Shown in pieces: positions 1-8,292 of a stretch of 53,361 nt of DNA. Both the position numbers and the translations under genes were made by a program. Below the pieces are notes generated by a model. It was not told the DNA's origin. It saw only the letters and a list, made by a program, of their open reading frames with translations, and ran no database searches. Position 1 is the first letter of the stretch; each line of letters opens with the position of its first letter. The stretch comes from CAYZUC01 sp964481705 (GTDB lineage: Bacteria; Bacillota; Clostridia; Lachnospirales; Lachnospiraceae): assembly GCA_964481705.1 (NCBI GenBank), contig CAYZUC010000006.1, positions 1 through 53,361 on the forward strand, written 5' to 3'.

Positions 1-533
1 TTTCGAAACAGATTCAAGTCTAATTCGGTTCCTTTTACCTCTTTGTCAAAGGTAATCCGTGTATTAAACAGAGGTGCTGTAAATGCTGTCCGATCATAAT
101 CAATAATCACCGCCGGCCGATAATCACCCATTCGCAGGATTCCATATATTGTCTTAGCCGTATCCTCCTGTCGCTCCAGAAGAAAATCGTAATGTCCCTG
201 ATTCATCATCTCCGCTTCAAATCGTTGCAGGAGAACACTATATTTATGTTGATAATTACCATTTTTTTGTTTCATTTCCAGCTTTGCTGTCTGTCCGTCT
301 TCCTCATAAATACGTAGGCGGATTTTCTTTCTTGCTTCATAGCCACCCATCTTTTCCAAATAATCAGTATCCTGCCAGGAATCGAAGTATAGACTCTTCA
401 CACGATAGGAGCCTTCTCCGGAATGTACATCCCGTTCCAATACACGGTCCAACTCTCCCCGGAGTCGGTATGCATCGGAATAGCTCAAAAAATATTTGTA
501 TTCACTTCGTCCCACAAATAATTCACTTTCCAT
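1..533 (-). CDS. VTC-domain polyphosphate polymerase-like protein (C-terminal part cut by window edge)
   Basis: The frame is open from an ATG at 533 to the window edge, giving the first 177 residues. VTC-domain proteins are tunnel-fold enzymes that make polyphosphate from nucleoside triphosphate; many bacterial members are uncharacterised. Visible family marks are an early R-x-E-x-K-Y (GRSEYKYF), SLYFDS, a basic strand KKIRLRIYEE, the LEMKQK strand and VIIDYDRTAF, all typical of the tunnel wall. The start is fixed by AGGAG a few bases upstream of the ATG, and a TTGACA/TATTCT promoter lies at 592-621. It is transcribed away from the CPBP gene, probably as its own unit. The family call is firm, polyphosphate synthesis is inferred. 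Confidence 0.8.
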   Translation of the reverse strand, partial: MESELFVGRSEYKYFLSYSDAYRLRGELDRVLERDVHSGEGSYRVKSLYFDSWQDTDYLEKMGGYEARKKIRLRIYEEDGQTAKLEMKQKNGNYQHKYSVLLQRFEAEMMNQGHYDFLLERQEDTAKTIYGILRMGDYRPAVIIDYDRTAFTAPLFNTRITFDKEVKGTELDLNLFR

Positions 534-591
534 ACATCTCCTGCTCACTATACTCATTTCACATACTGATCTGAGACTCTCCAACTGCTCT

Positions 592-621
592 AGAATATCA
601 TGAACTCCTGATTTCTGTCAA
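592..621 (-). promoter_or_regulatory. Sigma-A type promoter of the VTC-domain gene
   Basis: Read on the minus strand: TTGACA (616-621), 18-bp spacer, TATTCT (592-597). It lies about 60 bp upstream of the ATG at 533. Confidence 0.55.
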
Positions 622-646
622 TTCAGGGTACACAATACTTATCCTG

Positions 647-1453
647 TTATTTTCTGTCTTTTTGTACAAAAACGATCACAATCGCTGCGGTAAGAAGCAA
701 ACCAAAAGCAGCTGTCAAATAAGGAATCCATCCCTGGCTCCAAAAATCCAGTCCGCTTGTCGCGTATACAAATATGTTCGCAGACATATGAACCAGAACG
801 GCGGCAAAAATCGATTGAAATCTTTGTAGCACATACCCCAGTATCAGCCCCATAACAAAAGCATATACGAACTGTACCGGATTCATATGATAAATACCAA
901 AAATAAGAGCTGTAATAATGATAACCGTTTGTGGTTTACATAATTCTTTCAGCTTATTGAAAATATATCCTCGAAATAACAATTCCTCTGCTATCGGAAC
1001 AAGGACTCCAACCGTAAGAAGGGATATCCAAAATCCTCCGGAGTACAGATATTCCCTGGTTCCTTGATAGCTCTGTGATTTCTCTGCGAGGTGTGTAAGA
1101 GAAAGCAGTTGATTGCAGCCAATGGAAGCTGCAATCCCCAGGAGAATCAGCAAAATCCAATTAAGATGCTTTTCGTGCATAAACCTTTTAAAGTCTAATT
1201 CCTGCGCTCCGTCCTTCTTTAGCAGTAACCACAAGAGTGGAACAGCAAGCACTGCGCGACCTGCCAGTACATAAATCGCAAGTCCTAACTCTACAAATCT
1301 GCTCTGCAGCGCAGCAGCGTCTGCAATCTGCTCCTTATTCTGCAGATATGATATACCGATAAACTGCAAAAGTTCACCAGTAAAAAGATACAACACAATT
1401 GCTAACAGAACCTTTGATACCTGTGCTGTCTTTTCTGCTAACGTATTGTTCAT
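647..1453 (-). CDS. CPBP family intramembrane metalloprotease
   Basis: 268-residue polytopic membrane protein of the CPBP (Abi/Rce1-like) family, which cleaves substrates within the membrane in prenyl-protein processing or bacteriocin self-immunity. The three catalytic blocks are present: EELLFR at residues 156-161 (two Glu plus Arg), FGIYHMNP with His near 189, and HMSANIF with His222/Asn226. About seven hydrophobic segments are visible. The start has AGGAG nine bases upstream. It follows the amidase gene after only 20 bp, so the two are probably co-transcribed. Its substrate cannot be inferred. Confidence 0.88.
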   Translation of the reverse strand: MNNTLAEKTAQVSKVLLAIVLYLFTGELLQFIGISYLQNKEQIADAAALQSRFVELGLAIYVLAGRAVLAVPLLWLLLKKDGAQELDFKRFMHEKHLNWILLILLGIAASIGCNQLLSLTHLAEKSQSYQGTREYLYSGGFWISLLTVGVLVPIAEELLFRGYIFNKLKELCKPQTVIIITALIFGIYHMNPVQFVYAFVMGLILGYVLQRFQSIFAAVLVHMSANIFVYATSGLDFWSQGWIPYLTAAFGLLLTAAIVIVFVQKDRK

Positions 1454-1473
1454 CTTTACACACTCCTCTGCTA

Positions 1474-2844
1474 TTACGGCTGTATGGTTGCAGAATTGCC
1501 AAAATAAGCATCAATTCCATTTGCAATTCCCACTGCCATCTTCTTTTGACAATCCTCAGAAGCCATCTTCAGGTCTTCCTCTATATTTGTCATAAAACCA
1601 AGCTCAATAATTGTAACTGGTATTTTACACCAGTTAATGCCACTCATATCATCAGAAATCTTGACTCCACGGCTTATCATACCAGTTTCTGCGCAGTAGG
1701 ATTCCAATACATGACCAGATAGCGATTGAGAATCTCTGGCAATCGTACCACAATACGGATTGGCCTCAGAGGGTGCGAGTGCCTCAGCTCCCGCAACAGA
1801 AGGATCCTCAATTCCATTTGCGTGAATCCGAATAAATGCTTCTGCCTCAGAGGTATTTGCAACTTCAGCTCGGGCGGAATTACTAATATTGACATCATTG
1901 CTTTCACGAACCATAACAACTTCGTATCCTCTGGATATCAATTCGTTTTTCAATTCCTCTGCAACCGTGAGTGTGAGCTCATATTCTTTGATTCCAGAAG
2001 CCACACCACTCGTACCTGCAGCTACCCTCGGTTTTGTCTCTGCTGCTCCTGGTCCGATGGGTTCTTCCGATGTATCCGCCTTCTTCTGGTGTCCTGCATC
2101 GATGGCGATCATATGCCCACCTGTATGAATCCCCTGCATACCTGAGTTAAAGTCTACCGGGATATCCACCTGTGACAGGTCTACATTGACTTTTGTCTCT
2201 TTCACCTCTGACCACGCATCATTAGAAGCAACCAATTTATATTCCATCGGAAGCAGTGGTCCTCTTGACAAGGTTCCTTCCGGACCCATTACCGCCCCTT
2301 CAAAATGGTCGATCATAATATGTGTATTCTCCATGTCTGTCGATATTTGAAAACACACCAGCGGAAGTGCAACAATCTCTTTCTCTGCTTCCTTCGCCTC
2401 ATAAACATTACCAGCTGCAAATGTCTGCAATAAGTTATTGCGATAATCCGGACTTGCATTTAGATAATCCACAAAGGCACTCATCTGTTCTTCTGAAAAA
2501 TTTCCATACTTGTCAGGTCCATTCACAAATCGGAGTTTCTGTAACAAAAAGGCTATATTACGGTTCTCCACAGCTTCTGACATCTGTGTCATAAGTTCCG
2601 AATAGGATGTCGCTTCCTCATAAACCTTCTGACTTAAATCAATGACATCACTTTCTTTTGCCACCGTTTCACCCGCTATCGCTTTCGTTCTTCCTGTCAC
2701 AACATCGGTAACAATACCATCGATGGTAGCAGCATTTACCGGGAAAGACTGCTTCTGTATTGCCTTCTTCTTACCCGACAAAATACAGGCCAGAACGATT
2801 GTCATCCATAACAAACTCCAAAATAGTATTCTCTTAGCTCGCAT
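1474..2844 (-). CDS. N-acetylmuramoyl-L-alanine amidase, Amidase_3 type, membrane-anchored
   Basis: Cell-wall hydrolase that cuts the bond between N-acetylmuramic acid and L-alanine. Residues 6-24 form an N-terminal membrane anchor or signal. Residues 40-235 are an unrecognised extracellular region with no cell-wall-binding repeat. The catalytic domain spans about 244-447 and shows the zinc motif DAGHQ (His252), KEYELTL (Glu), RIHANG (His341) and the catalytic VTIIELGFMTN (Glu414). It starts a two-gene unit with the CPBP protease and has a promoter at 2888-2916, back to back with the thiT promoter. GGAAGGGAG precedes the ATG. Confidence 0.92.
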   Translation of the reverse strand: MRAKRILFWSLLWMTIVLACILSGKKKAIQKQSFPVNAATIDGIVTDVVTGRTKAIAGETVAKESDVIDLSQKVYEEATSYSELMTQMSEAVENRNIAFLLQKLRFVNGPDKYGNFSEEQMSAFVDYLNASPDYRNNLLQTFAAGNVYEAKEAEKEIVALPLVCFQISTDMENTHIMIDHFEGAVMGPEGTLSRGPLLPMEYKLVASNDAWSEVKETKVNVDLSQVDIPVDFNSGMQGIHTGGHMIAIDAGHQKKADTSEEPIGPGAAETKPRVAAGTSGVASGIKEYELTLTVAEELKNELISRGYEVVMVRESNDVNISNSARAEVANTSEAEAFIRIHANGIEDPSVAGAEALAPSEANPYCGTIARDSQSLSGHVLESYCAETGMISRGVKISDDMSGINWCKIPVTIIELGFMTNIEEDLKMASEDCQKKMAVGIANGIDAYFGNSATIQP

Positions 2845-2887
2845 AGCTCTCCCTTCCTACTCCTATATCCCAAAACATTTGTAATAT

Positions 2888-2916
2888 ATCATAACATAGA
2901 AAAAATCTTTTGTCGA
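2888..2916 (-). promoter_or_regulatory. Promoter of the amidase-CPBP unit
   Basis: Minus strand: TCGACA (2911-2916), 17-bp spacer, TATGAT (2888-2893). Its -35 box is 6 bp from the -35 box of the divergent thiT promoter. Confidence 0.6.
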
Positions 2917-2922
2917 AAATGC

Positions 2923-2951
2923 TTGACAATGTTGTCGTGTGAACTTATGAT
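2923..2951 (+). promoter_or_regulatory. Promoter of the thiT riboswitch transcript
   Basis: TTGACA (2923-2928), exactly 17 bp, TATGAT (2946-2951). Transcription would begin near 2958, just before the TPP aptamer. Confidence 0.75.
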
Positions 2952-2962
2952 ACTCCCTGTAG

Positions 2963-3044
2963 TGCTAGGGGAGCTTTTGCTGAGATTGCCACTTTGTGGC
3001 TAACCCTCATGACCTGAACCGGATAATACCGGCGTAGGCAAGCA
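2963..3044 (+). ncRNA. TPP riboswitch (THI element)
   Basis: The aptamer is recognised from the conserved GCTGAGA block at 2979-2985 (pyrimidine-sensing arm), the ACCTGAACCGGATAATACC segment around 3012-3030 and GGCGTAGGCAA just after (pyrophosphate-sensing arm). Closing stem P1 is TGCT (2963-2966) with AGCA (3041-3044). It binds thiamine pyrophosphate and lies between a near-consensus promoter and thiT, as expected for feedback control of thiamine uptake. Confidence 0.93.
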
Positions 3045-3054
3045 ATTTTGCAAC

Positions 3055-3081
3055 CCTCCCATATTTGTTCTATGAAGGAGG
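3055..3081 (+). promoter_or_regulatory. Probable expression platform: anti-Shine-Dalgarno pairing before thiT
   Basis: CCTCC at 3055-3059 is complementary to GGAGG at 3077-3081, the ribosome site of thiT. The same C-rich stretch (CTCCC, 3056-3060) can pair instead with GGGAG at 2969-2973 inside the aptamer. There is no U-tract terminator between aptamer and gene, so control by ribosome-site sequestration is the likelier mechanism. The pairing is seen; the mechanism is inferred. Confidence 0.5.
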
Positions 3082-3088
3082 TTTTTTT

Positions 3089-3757
3089 ATGTCTTTTTTT
3101 GTTACCTATTCATCGGAAGATTATGAATATCTTCTAACCCCGGCAGGATATATGGCACTGATTGTCATCATGTGTGCCGTTCTGTCTCTTATTATGTTTC
3201 TACATCGGAATAAGGGAACGAAGATCAGTGCTAAGGAATTGACCTTTTGTGCAATTTCCATGGCTCTTGCTCTTGTTACCTCGTTCATCAAGTTTGGATC
3301 TCTTCCCTTTGGAGGATCCATTACACTCTTTTCCATGTTCTTTATCTGTTTTATTGGTTATCTGTATGGAGCCAAGATTGGTCTGATTACCGGAATCGCC
3401 TATGGTATTCTGCAGTTGATTACCGATCCCTATATCTATCATCCACTGCAAATGCTTATTGACTATCCGGTAGCTTTTGGTATGTTAGGACTATCCGGAC
3501 TGTTTTCAAAGAAGAAATGGGGATTATCCATAGGTTACTTCGTTGGTGTACTGGGACGCTATCTCTGCCATGTCATTTCCGGTTACATTTTCTTTGCATC
3601 CTGTGTTCCGGAAACGATGAATCCTTGGGTATATACCTTTGGTTATAACGCTACTTACATTTTCCCTGAAATGATTCTGACACTCCTGGTTCTGTGTATC
3701 CCTGCTGTTGTGAACGCCATGCAGAAAGTACGAACCATGGCAAATAACACGATATAA
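3089..3757 (+). CDS. thiT: ThiT, thiamine-specific S component of an ECF transporter
   Basis: 222-residue integral membrane protein that binds thiamine and works with a shared ECF AAT module. About six membrane segments are visible, with LTFCAISMALALVTSFIK opening the S-component fold and a well conserved middle part (GLITGIAYGILQLITDP, then the DYPVAFGMLGL segment) that fits ThiT substrate-binding loops. AAGGAGG at 3075-3081 sets the start at the ATG at 3089; a TTG at 3065 in the same frame is upstream of that ribosome site and is rejected. The TPP riboswitch supports the function. It ends at a strong hairpin terminator. A thiamine pyrophosphokinase at 43056 would use the imported thiamine. 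Confidence 0.93.
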   Translation: MSFFVTYSSEDYEYLLTPAGYMALIVIMCAVLSLIMFLHRNKGTKISAKELTFCAISMALALVTSFIKFGSLPFGGSITLFSMFFICFIGYLYGAKIGLITGIAYGILQLITDPYIYHPLQMLIDYPVAFGMLGLSGLFSKKKWGLSIGYFVGVLGRYLCHVISGYIFFASCVPETMNPWVYTFGYNATYIFPEMILTLLVLCIPAVVNAMQKVRTMANNTI

Positions 3758-3762
3758 GAAAG

Positions 3763-3791
3763 TTGCCATACCTTACCGGTATGGCAATTTT
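3763..3791. terminator. Hairpin terminator between thiT and the convergent patatin gene
   Basis: Perfect 10-bp stem TTGCCATACC / GGTATGGCAA with a 5-base loop. TTTT follows on the plus strand and a T-rich run on the minus strand, so it can serve both convergent genes. It abuts the patatin stop codon. Confidence 0.85.
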
Positions 3792-4647
3792 ATGCATTGA
3801 TATACTGCATCATCGAATCGAAGTTTTCATCGCACATCTCGTAACCATGCTGATAGAATTCCATCAGCTTATCAACATTTGTTGTATTATTACCTACCGG
3901 AGGAATCGTAGGCCAAATCACAAAAATCTTCTTCTCTTTGGCAAGCTGTTCTACCATTTCCAAAGCCTGGTTGTATTTTTTAGGTCTTTCTTCAATTGCT
4001 TTTAAAAAATTGGGAAATCTACGGTAGAGTATCTTCAAAATTCCAACGTAAAAACTACGACTTTTTTTCCGATATCCCTCACGCTGTGTTAAAACAACTA
4101 TTAGTTTGTCCCATTTTTCCTGAATCGCCTTGAAAATCGGAATGGGATCCATCATACCTCCATCCATCATAGGTACTCCATCGATTTCAACGACACGTGA
4201 AATCAGGGGTAAGGAGTTGGAAGCCCGCATGATATTCATTAATCTCTTTCTGTCCCCAAACTCGTCAAAATACACTGCTTTTCCATTTAGACAATCAGAG
4301 GTACTTACTTGAAAACGAACCTCTGACTTAAAAAAGCGGTCATAATCATATGGATAAAGTTGATTGGGATATTGATCAAAAAGCTTATCCATATCAAATA
4401 AATTTCCCTTAGTACGAATAAAAGTTCGCAGTCCAATATACTGATCGCCTTTTTTCATCGTATCAATATTCGTCTGAACAGTCCTTCCTCTTTGTCTCGA
4501 TATATAATTCAATCCCGCATAGGCTCCAGCAGATGTTGAAATAATATTTGGTACATAAAACTCACGGTCCAGAAAGCAGTCCAGTACGCCAGCAGTAAAA
4601 ATGCTTCGCATGGCACCACCTTCCAATAGAAGACCAATGGTATTCAT
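3790..4647 (-). CDS. Patatin-like phospholipase family protein (YjjU/RssA type)
   Basis: 285-residue soluble acyl hydrolase-like protein. It shows the oxyanion-hole block EGGAMR with IFTAGVLD directly after it, the nucleophile elbow STSAGAYAG and the catalytic Asp in MMDGGMMDPIP. The usual elbow is G-x-S-x-G; here the first glycine is serine (S-T-S-A-G), which may matter for activity. The order and spacing match E. coli YjjU-like proteins of unknown substrate. The ATG follows AGGGGATG, and the gene lies 21 bp after the GGDEF-EAL gene, as the last gene of the operon before the terminator at 3763-3791. Confidence 0.82.
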   Translation of the reverse strand: MNTIGLLLEGGAMRSIFTAGVLDCFLDREFYVPNIISTSAGAYAGLNYISRQRGRTVQTNIDTMKKGDQYIGLRTFIRTKGNLFDMDKLFDQYPNQLYPYDYDRFFKSEVRFQVSTSDCLNGKAVYFDEFGDRKRLMNIMRASNSLPLISRVVEIDGVPMMDGGMMDPIPIFKAIQEKWDKLIVVLTQREGYRKKSRSFYVGILKILYRRFPNFLKAIEERPKKYNQALEMVEQLAKEKKIFVIWPTIPPVGNNTTNVDKLMEFYQHGYEMCDENFDSMMQYINA

Positions 4648-4668
4648 TTTGCTTCATCCCCTATTCTG

Positions 4669-7293
4669 TTAAGAGTGATTAAAAACATATTTTCTTTCGA
4701 ATTCTGTAAGCGGCATAGGTTTATTAAAATAGTATCCCTGAATCATTCGAACCTTCATACCCTTTAAAACATTGTACTGGGATTCGGTCTCAATTCCTTC
4801 TACACATACTCGTACTCCAATTGCTTCCGCCAGCTCAGAAACCATCTTAATAAAGGATTGCGAATACTGGTTTACTGCTAAATCACGAACAAAGCTCTGA
4901 TCCACCTTGATGACATCGAGTGGTATCTCTCGGATATGATTCAGAGAAGAATAGCCTGTTCCAAAGTCATCCAAAGCAATTCTTGCTCCCAGACCACGAA
5001 TCCGTCGAATGATCTCCTTCATTCTGCTCATATCGTTGATAGCCAGACTCTCGGTCACCTCCAGTGTAAGATTCTTGGGGTTAATACCGGTTTCATCAAT
5101 TACCTGCTTAATCGATTCTACAATATCATTCTGTAAGAGCTGCACTACAGATAGATTTACATTTACCTTGTAATATGGATGACCATTTTCATTCCAAAAA
5201 CGACAGTCCTCGCATGCCTTACGAAGAACATAATTACCAATGGGATTGATTAAGCCCAAATACTCTGCCAACGGAATAAAGTCCGCCGGTGACATGAAAC
5301 CCAGCTCCGTATTATTCCATCGAACCAATGCCTCAGCGCCAACGCAAGGTGTCCCCGGTTTCTGAATATCTACAACCGGCTGATAATACACCACAAACTC
5401 TTCAAAACCACCCAGAGAAGAAGTGGCAGTTCTCATATTTTTCTCGAGGTCTAATCTACGATAAGCAGACAAATCGGATTCCTGCGCAAATCTGGATATT
5501 TGATTCTTGCCTCCTCGTTTTGCTTCGTACATCGCAATATCGGCCTTTTTCATAAGATCCTGCACATCTCTGCCTTCATCCGGGAAAGTCACAATACCCA
5601 TACTCATGGTACAGTAGTAATCGGCTCCTTTTAAAAACCATGGTTTCTCAAAAATACTCTTAATCTCATCCATGATCTCATCCAGTCTGCTGTACTCCTC
5701 CGGTGGAACGATGATAACAAATTCATCTCCTCCCATTCGATAGCAGGTATCCTCTATTCCCTCTACTCTCTGTAAGCTATGCGCAATGGCCTTGAGCAGA
5801 ACATCCCCATACTGATGCCCAAGTCCGTCATTAATATGCTTAAAATCATCCAAATCCAGATAAAACAGTGCTCCACTTACTTCACGTTCGAGACTTTTCT
5901 GTATAAATTGCTGGAGATCCTTTTCGCAACACATACGATTGTAAAGTCCGGTCAGGAAATCATTATTGGCCTGCTGCTCAATCTGAGCCTGATATACCTT
6001 TTTGTCCGTAATATCGTAGATAGCATAAAGAGTGACACTCCTTCCATCTACCCAGGTTATCTCCGTTTGATGTAAATCATACCAGCGGTTCGTCTTTTTG
6101 AAAAATAACTCATTATTACCTGAGTGCTTCTCCTGTGCCAGAGCCGTCTCCATAATAGAAAACAGGGTTCCGTCCTCCAACTCGTCGGAAAATGCCTGCT
6201 TGATCACACGATTTGTAAAAAGCAATTCATCGGATACCTTATCCTTGACATAAATACCACTTCCTACGTTGTCCAAAATAGCTTCCAAAGAAGCAAAGGA
6301 ACTCGCAAGGGAATTCTTCTGAATACGTTTAATAAGAATATTCTGAATAATCTTGGTTACATCGTTTAAGAATTTAATCTCCTGCAGCTCCCATATTTTG
6401 TTTTTTCTGCACTCCATAAAACACACATGCATCGCTACTCTGCCATTGATCGTGATCGGCATGATTGCAATCCCATAGATACCATACTTATGTAGGGATA
6501 TCCTCTGCTCATCTGATAATCTAGTCTTAGATGAAATTGCGACTGTACGTTCAACGCCTTCCAAATACTCAGGTACCGGAAACGATTCTGCAGCGGGGAA
6601 AACAGTGTCCTGTCCCTCCACAAAATGCTCCCCTACAATAGAAGATGTATGGTCATGATTGCTCCGAATGACATAGGCATGGCTTACCGTTACAATCTTC
6701 TGTGCTTCCTTCAGAATACTTGAAAGAATACTCTCGATTCCATCATCACTTTCCAGCATCTGAACAATGTCTGTCATCGCTTCACTCTGTGCAAGAGACT
6801 CGGACATCTTCCTTTCTGCCAAACGATACTTTCTGGATTCTGCCGTCGCACTCACTGCTAATAACTTGTCCGAATAAGCAGTCTTTGATACAATGCGAAT
6901 AAAATCCAAAGCTTTATCAAAAAGCTCTCTTGTAGTTACCACGGAATACTTCCCCTCCGGATTGTCCACGACTCCAAGAATAATCCAATTCAGAAGTACC
7001 ACATTTTGCACTTTAATAGAGATGCCTGCGACGAGTACATTGGGATCCATAGTCTCCTCTATCACCTGCTCCTCCGGAGTATCTGCCATAATCCGATCCA
7101 GCATAAGTGCCAGTAACTCATTGCTCAGCATCTCTACAATTTTTTTTGCTTCTTCTCTATTTCCTGAAATATGCGTCAGTTTTCTGCCGTTTGCATCAAC
7201 ACAAAAAGCAAACAAATGCGCAGCTTCACTAAAGCTGTCTTGAATCTGTTGTAATTTTGCAACATCCACCGAATTTCTGTCTGCGTAATCCAT
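4669..7293 (-). CDS. GGDEF-EAL protein with PocR-like, GAF and PAS input domains
   Basis: About 874-residue cytoplasmic protein that makes and/or degrades cyclic di-GMP. Order: an N-terminal PocR-like ligand domain (about 10-140, LQQIQDSF then FCVDANGRKLT), a helical linker, GAF (about 180-330), PAS (about 335-435), GGDEF with intact RMGGDEF near 521, and EAL (about 615-870). The EAL domain keeps EALVRW, NVNLSVVQL, EVTES, DDFGTGYSS, IKVDQSF and EGIETES, so it looks catalytically complete. No inhibitory RxxD is seen before GGDEF. The ATG at 7293 has GAGG five bases upstream; a GTG two codons earlier is less likely. It lies 69 bp after the membrane regulator gene, in the NptA operon. Confidence 0.93.
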   Translation of the reverse strand: MDYADRNSVDVAKLQQIQDSFSEAAHLFAFCVDANGRKLTHISGNREEAKKIVEMLSNELLALMLDRIMADTPEEQVIEETMDPNVLVAGISIKVQNVVLLNWIILGVVDNPEGKYSVVTTRELFDKALDFIRIVSKTAYSDKLLAVSATAESRKYRLAERKMSESLAQSEAMTDIVQMLESDDGIESILSSILKEAQKIVTVSHAYVIRSNHDHTSSIVGEHFVEGQDTVFPAAESFPVPEYLEGVERTVAISSKTRLSDEQRISLHKYGIYGIAIMPITINGRVAMHVCFMECRKNKIWELQEIKFLNDVTKIIQNILIKRIQKNSLASSFASLEAILDNVGSGIYVKDKVSDELLFTNRVIKQAFSDELEDGTLFSIMETALAQEKHSGNNELFFKKTNRWYDLHQTEITWVDGRSVTLYAIYDITDKKVYQAQIEQQANNDFLTGLYNRMCCEKDLQQFIQKSLEREVSGALFYLDLDDFKHINDGLGHQYGDVLLKAIAHSLQRVEGIEDTCYRMGGDEFVIIVPPEEYSRLDEIMDEIKSIFEKPWFLKGADYYCTMSMGIVTFPDEGRDVQDLMKKADIAMYEAKRGGKNQISRFAQESDLSAYRRLDLEKNMRTATSSLGGFEEFVVYYQPVVDIQKPGTPCVGAEALVRWNNTELGFMSPADFIPLAEYLGLINPIGNYVLRKACEDCRFWNENGHPYYKVNVNLSVVQLLQNDIVESIKQVIDETGINPKNLTLEVTESLAINDMSRMKEIIRRIRGLGARIALDDFGTGYSSLNHIREIPLDVIKVDQSFVRDLAVNQYSQSFIKMVSELAEAIGVRVCVEGIETESQYNVLKGMKVRMIQGYYFNKPMPLTEFERKYVFNHS

Positions 7294-7362
7294 GTCCACC
7301 TCATGCTAAGAATGACTTATGACGCTCTTTATCTCTCATTCTACATGAATTCACATCTTTTT

Positions 7363-8292
7363 TCAACAGAATTTATAACCATATCCACGTACTGTTATCA
7401 CATAGTTTGGGTGTTCACTATCACGTTCGATTTTCTTCCTCAGATTACGGATATGTACATCTACCGTCCTCGTCTCTCCATAGTATTCATATCCCCATAT
7501 CTTTTCCAATAGTACTTCTCTGGAAAAGACACGTCCTCTATTTTCGGCGAGCAGACATAAGAGCTCAAATTCCTTTTTCGAAAGAGCTACCGGTTCTCCA
7601 TCGATAGAGACACTTCGCTTGGTACGATTAATGAGAATAGAATCAATTTGTAACGTATCGTCCATACCACGTCTAAAATCTTTATCTATAAAAGGAAGAA
7701 TCGTAACAGACGACTCCTTCTTATCCGGCTTGTCCTCCTTTGTTGTCAGCCAGGCAGAAACACCAAGTACCAGCAGGAAACAGATGCCAAGCGACAGTAT
7801 GACCTGCTTTGCCAATTCAACATTCAGCTCATTCAACGCAGTCAATGGAACAGCCACGCGAAGTGCGCCGGAAAAATCCTTGGTTTCCAGTGGCACAGCC
7901 GTATAATCATAACCCAGTCCCAGCGTATGAGACTTTCTCCTGGTCGTATAGCTCTCACCTCCAAGAGCTTTGACAAATTCCTCACGGTCCTTATGGTTCT
8001 CCATACTCTTAGCCCTTGAACCCGAGTCGGCTATGACCATTCCACTTCGGTCAATAATCGTAATACGAATTCCATATTTCTCCCCGTACTGGTCAACAAA
8101 GCTCTGGCTTTTTTCCTGATCCACAAAATCACCTTCTACATAGATATCAGACAAAAGCTGTGCTTGTTCCAGACTATGTGTCGTGCTTTGACTGTCAATA
8201 AACTGATAGCCTTTTGTCCAGAAAACAATTTCAGCAGACACAATAGTCAGCACTGCGATTAAGACATACGTACAGAATAGCTTTATTTTCAT
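7363..8292 (-). CDS. Membrane one-component regulator: PhoR-like extracellular sensor fused to a PhoB-type winged helix
   Basis: 309 residues in one uninterrupted frame. Residues 6-24 and 164-182 are membrane segments. Between them is a sensor domain like that of PhoR/WalK kinases: IRITIIDRSGMVIADS, MENHKDREEFVKAL and SGALRVAVPL. After a charged linker, residues 212-309 form a complete OmpR/PhoB winged helix (VALSKKEFELL, GRVFSREVLLEKIWGYE, TVDVHIRNLRKKIE, VRGYGYKF). There is no HAMP, histidine-kinase or receiver domain, so it reads as a sensor kinase and its regulator joined with the phosphotransfer parts missing. It overlaps the NptA stop by ATGA, implying translational coupling and a role in phosphate or envelope sensing (inference). 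Confidence 0.85.
   Translation of the reverse strand: MKIKLFCTYVLIAVLTIVSAEIVFWTKGYQFIDSQSTTHSLEQAQLLSDIYVEGDFVDQEKSQSFVDQYGEKYGIRITIIDRSGMVIADSGSRAKSMENHKDREEFVKALGGESYTTRRKSHTLGLGYDYTAVPLETKDFSGALRVAVPLTALNELNVELAKQVILSLGICFLLVLGVSAWLTTKEDKPDKKESSVTILPFIDKDFRRGMDDTLQIDSILINRTKRSVSIDGEPVALSKKEFELLCLLAENRGRVFSREVLLEKIWGYEYYGETRTVDVHIRNLRKKIERDSEHPNYVITVRGYGYKFC

Noticed and set aside
1726..2145. Long plus-strand frames opposite the amidase and opposite other large genes (for example 24598-25221 and 49451-50080)
   Set aside because: They are antisense shadows, with cysteine/histidine/serine-rich composition, no ribosome sites and no family features, while the minus-strand genes have clear domains.
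3065..3088. TTG start of thiT eight codons earlier
   Set aside because: The extension would translate the AAGGAGG ribosome site itself.
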